A DNA stretch of 64,000 bases, taken from Mauremys mutica (lineage: Eukaryota > Chordata > Testudines > Geoemydidae). Below are positions 61,970-64,000 of this stretch, one piece after another. Made by a program: the position numbers and the translations under genes. Within the stretch, counting starts at the first letter, position 1, and the number at the start of each line of letters is the position of its first letter. The notes under the pieces are model-generated. The model did no database searches. It was not told the origin of the DNA and saw only the letters and a program-made list of their open reading frames with translations. The DNA lies in contig NW_025422919.1 in the NCBI RefSeq assembly GCF_020497125.1, positions 310,001 through 374,000 on the forward strand. The letters run 5' to 3'.

Positions 61970-63307
61970 GTCAGGGGCCGCGGGGGCGGGGGGCGAGGAG
62001 CGGGGGGGCGAGGAGCGCCCCGCCCACCGCGTCACAGCCCCTGGCCCCGCCCACCGGGTCAGAACCTCGCCCCGGGACACAGCCCCGCCCCAAGCCCCGC
62101 CCAGCGCCCCTGGCCCCGCCCACCCATGCTAAGCCCCGCCCCGCGCCTCATGGCCCCGCCCCCTGGACAGAACCTGCCCTGTAGCCCCGCCCAGCGCCTC
62201 ATGGCCCCGCCCCCTGGACAGAACCTGCCCTGTAGCCCCGCCCCCATACAAAGCCCCGCCCAGCGCCTCGTGGCCCCGCCCACCGGGACAGAACCTGCCC
62301 TGTAGCCCCGCCCAGCGCCTCATGGCCCCGCCCACCGGGACAGAACCTCGCCCCGGGACACAGCCCCCATGCTAAGCCCCGCCCAGCGCCTCGTGGCCCC
62401 GCCCACCGGGACAGAACCTGCCCTGTAGCCCCGCCCAGCGCCTCATGGCCCCGCCCACCGGGACAGAACCTCGCCCCGGGACACAGCCCCCATGCTAAGT
62501 CCCGCCCCGCACCTCATGGCCCCGCCCACCGGGTCAGAACCTCGCCCTGGGACACGGTTCCGCCCCAAGCCCCGCCCAGCGCCCCTGGCCCCGCCCACCC
62601 ATGCTAAGCCCCGCCCCGCGCCTCATGGCCCCGCCCCCTGGACAGAACCTGCCCTGTAGCCCCGCCCAGCGCCTCATGGCCCCGCCCCCTGGACAGAACC
62701 TGCCCTGTACCAGCAGAACCTGCCCTGTAGCCCCGCCCAGCGCCTCGTGGCCCTGCCCCCTGGACAGAACCTGCCCTGTAGCCCCGCCCCCATGCTAAGC
62801 CCCGCCCAGCGCCTCGTGGCCCCGCCCACCGGGAACAGAACCTGCTCTGTACTGCTCTGTAGCCCCACCCCCATGCTAAACCCCGCCCCACACCTCATGG
62901 CCCCGCCCCCTGGACAGAGAACCGCCCCAAGGCCCCATCTCAGAGCCCCGCCCTGTAGCCCCCCCCCCTCCCCGGTACCCACCACCCGCCCACCCATCCC
63001 CTGCCCAGCTCACCGTGGCCCTGACATCACCCCCACCCCCGTATCCATATGGCCCTGACCTCGGGGGAGGGGTGTTATAGGGACCGGGCTATAAATAGAC
63101 ACGGGGCTGGGGGAGGGACTGGGCTATCAACACACAGGGAGATGGGGGAAGGGCACTCTAGAACCCAGGAGTCCGGGCTCCCACCCTCTCCCCGCTCTGC
63201 CCCCCAGACCCTGAGCTGCTGATTCTCTCGCCCTGGCAGAACAAGCCGCCCGGCTGAAGAAGCTGCAGGAGCAGGAGAAGCGGCAGAAGGTGGAGTTCAG
63301 AAAGAGG
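61879..63307 (+). CDS. SPAG7: SPAG7, sperm-associated antigen 7 (5' part, runs off the window)
   Basis: Exons 1 (61,879-61,969) and 2 (63,240-63,307) join in frame to give the first 53 residues: [20 protein letters not shown], then [20 protein letters not shown] and RKR. This is the helical N-terminal part of SPAG7, a small nuclear protein (about 227 residues in human) whose R3H nucleic-acid-binding domain lies further on and is outside the window. The gene sits about 0.9 kb downstream of the CAMTA2 poly(A) signal on the same strand, as in mammals. The intron after exon 2 opens with an inverted 85-bp array. The biochemical role is poorly defined. Confidence 0.95.
62035..62950. repeat. 50-52-bp minisatellite, SPAG7 intron 1 (about 17 copies)
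   Basis: Units read 'gccccgcccagcgcctcatg', 'gccccgcccaccgggaca' and 'gaacctgccctgta'. It begins about 65 bp after the exon 1 donor. Unit length is uneven. Confidence 0.92.
63240..63307 (+). CDS. SPAG7: SPAG7 exon 2
   Basis: The acceptor 'ctctcgccctggcag' and donor 'gtgagt' bound 68 nt encoding [20 protein letters not shown] then RKR, a charged helix conserved in SPAG7. Confidence 0.95.
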
Positions 63308-63334
63308 GTGAGTGACCCACCGAGGCAGCCATGG

Positions 63335-63985
63335 GGCCGGGTGGGAGCCGGCGCCCCCCAGAGGGGACAGGCCCCTGCCCCGTTCCCCGCCCCCCTGAGC
63401 CAGCCAGTCCCTGCCCTGGGGCCGGGGGGGAGCCGGCGCCCCCCAGAGGGGACAGGCCCCTGCCCCGTTCCCCGCCCCCCTGAGCCAGCCAGTCCCTGCC
63501 CTGGGGCCGGGTGGGAGCCGGCGCCCCCCAGAGGGGACAGGCCCCTGCCCCGTTCCCCGCCCCCCTGAGCCAGCCAGTCCCCGCCCTGGGGCTGGGGGGG
63601 AGCCGGCGCCCCCTAGAGGGGACAGGCCCCTGCCCCATTCCCCGCCCCCCTGAGCCAGCCAGTCCCCGCCGTGGGGCCGGGGGGGAGCCGGCGCCCCCCG
63701 GAGGGGACAGGCCCCTGCCCCGTTCCCCGCCCCCCTGAGCCAGCCAGTCCCCGCCCTGGGGCCGGGGGGGAGCCGGCGCCCCCCAGAGGCGACAGGCCCC
63801 TGCCCCATTCCCCGCCCCCCTGAGCCAGCCAGTCCCCGCCCTGGGGCCGGGGGGGAGCCGGCGCCCCCCTGAGGCGACAGGCCCCTGCCCCATTCCCCGC
63901 CCCCCTGAGCCAGCCAGTCCCTGCCCTGGGGCCGGGGGGGAGCCGGCGCCCCCCAGAGGGGACAGGCCCCTGCCCCATTAACCCC
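63335..63985 (-). repeat. 85-bp minisatellite (inverted, about 7.6 copies), SPAG7 intron 2
   Basis: The reverse complement of the CAMTA2 intron 2/9/16 family. It begins about 30 bp after the exon 2 donor. One unit (about 63,608) reads 'gcgccccctagaggggac', giving the closest match to a CTCF core in this family. Confidence 0.94.
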
Positions 63986-64000
63986 CCCTGAGCTTTCCCT

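Overview
The window is vertebrate nuclear DNA, most likely from a turtle (certainly a sauropsid-like genome). This rests on CR1-type LINE 3' ends, a Penelope-like retroelement tail, a decayed PIF/Harbinger transposon and several short inverted-repeat elements of kinds I associate with turtle genomes. Genes are split into short exons with GT-AG introns. There are no bacterial-type genes, no CRISPR array and no rRNA.

Three genes lie on the + strand in the order INCA1 - CAMTA2 - SPAG7, which I recall as the order and common orientation on human 17p13. INCA1 (cyclin A1/CDK2-interacting inhibitor) is spread over about 15.3-30.4 kb as six small exons. CAMTA2 (calmodulin-binding transcription activator 2) has 22 coding exons between 38,618 and 59,637 that sum to 3,591 nt (1,196 codons plus stop). 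It also has an alternative first exon at 34,632 inside a CpG-rich promoter. SPAG7 starts at 61,879; only its first two exons fall in the window. KIF1C, the expected divergent neighbour left of INCA1, was not seen.

Layout: 1-7 kb is non-coding with eroded LINE/SINE pieces. 7-9.3 kb holds two tandem arrays (57-bp C-rich units, then a very G-rich array). 10-11.5 kb holds a MITE, a Penelope-like tail and an unclassified repeat. 11.7-12.1 kb is the first block of a 76-bp minisatellite, followed by a CpG-rich stretch (12.2-12.85 kb). 13.3-14.95 kb is a 35-bp array. 15.2-30.4 kb is INCA1, with its introns full of dead transposons. 30.4-33.8 kb is intergenic. 33.8-34.5 kb is a 31/39-bp array running into the CAMTA2 promoter. 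34.6-61 kb is CAMTA2, and 61.6 kb to the end is SPAG7.

The striking property is the number of minisatellites packed into CAMTA2 and SPAG7 introns. Three families recur in many introns: a 76-bp unit that looks tRNA/SINE-head derived, an 85-bp unit that repeatedly starts at a 5' splice site, and an exact 60-bp unit. All three occur in both orientations. One intron carries an 88-bp array whose units hold CTCF-like motifs, and another carries a 51-bp array of RFX X-box half-sites. These arrays also create the long spurious reading frames in this half of the window.
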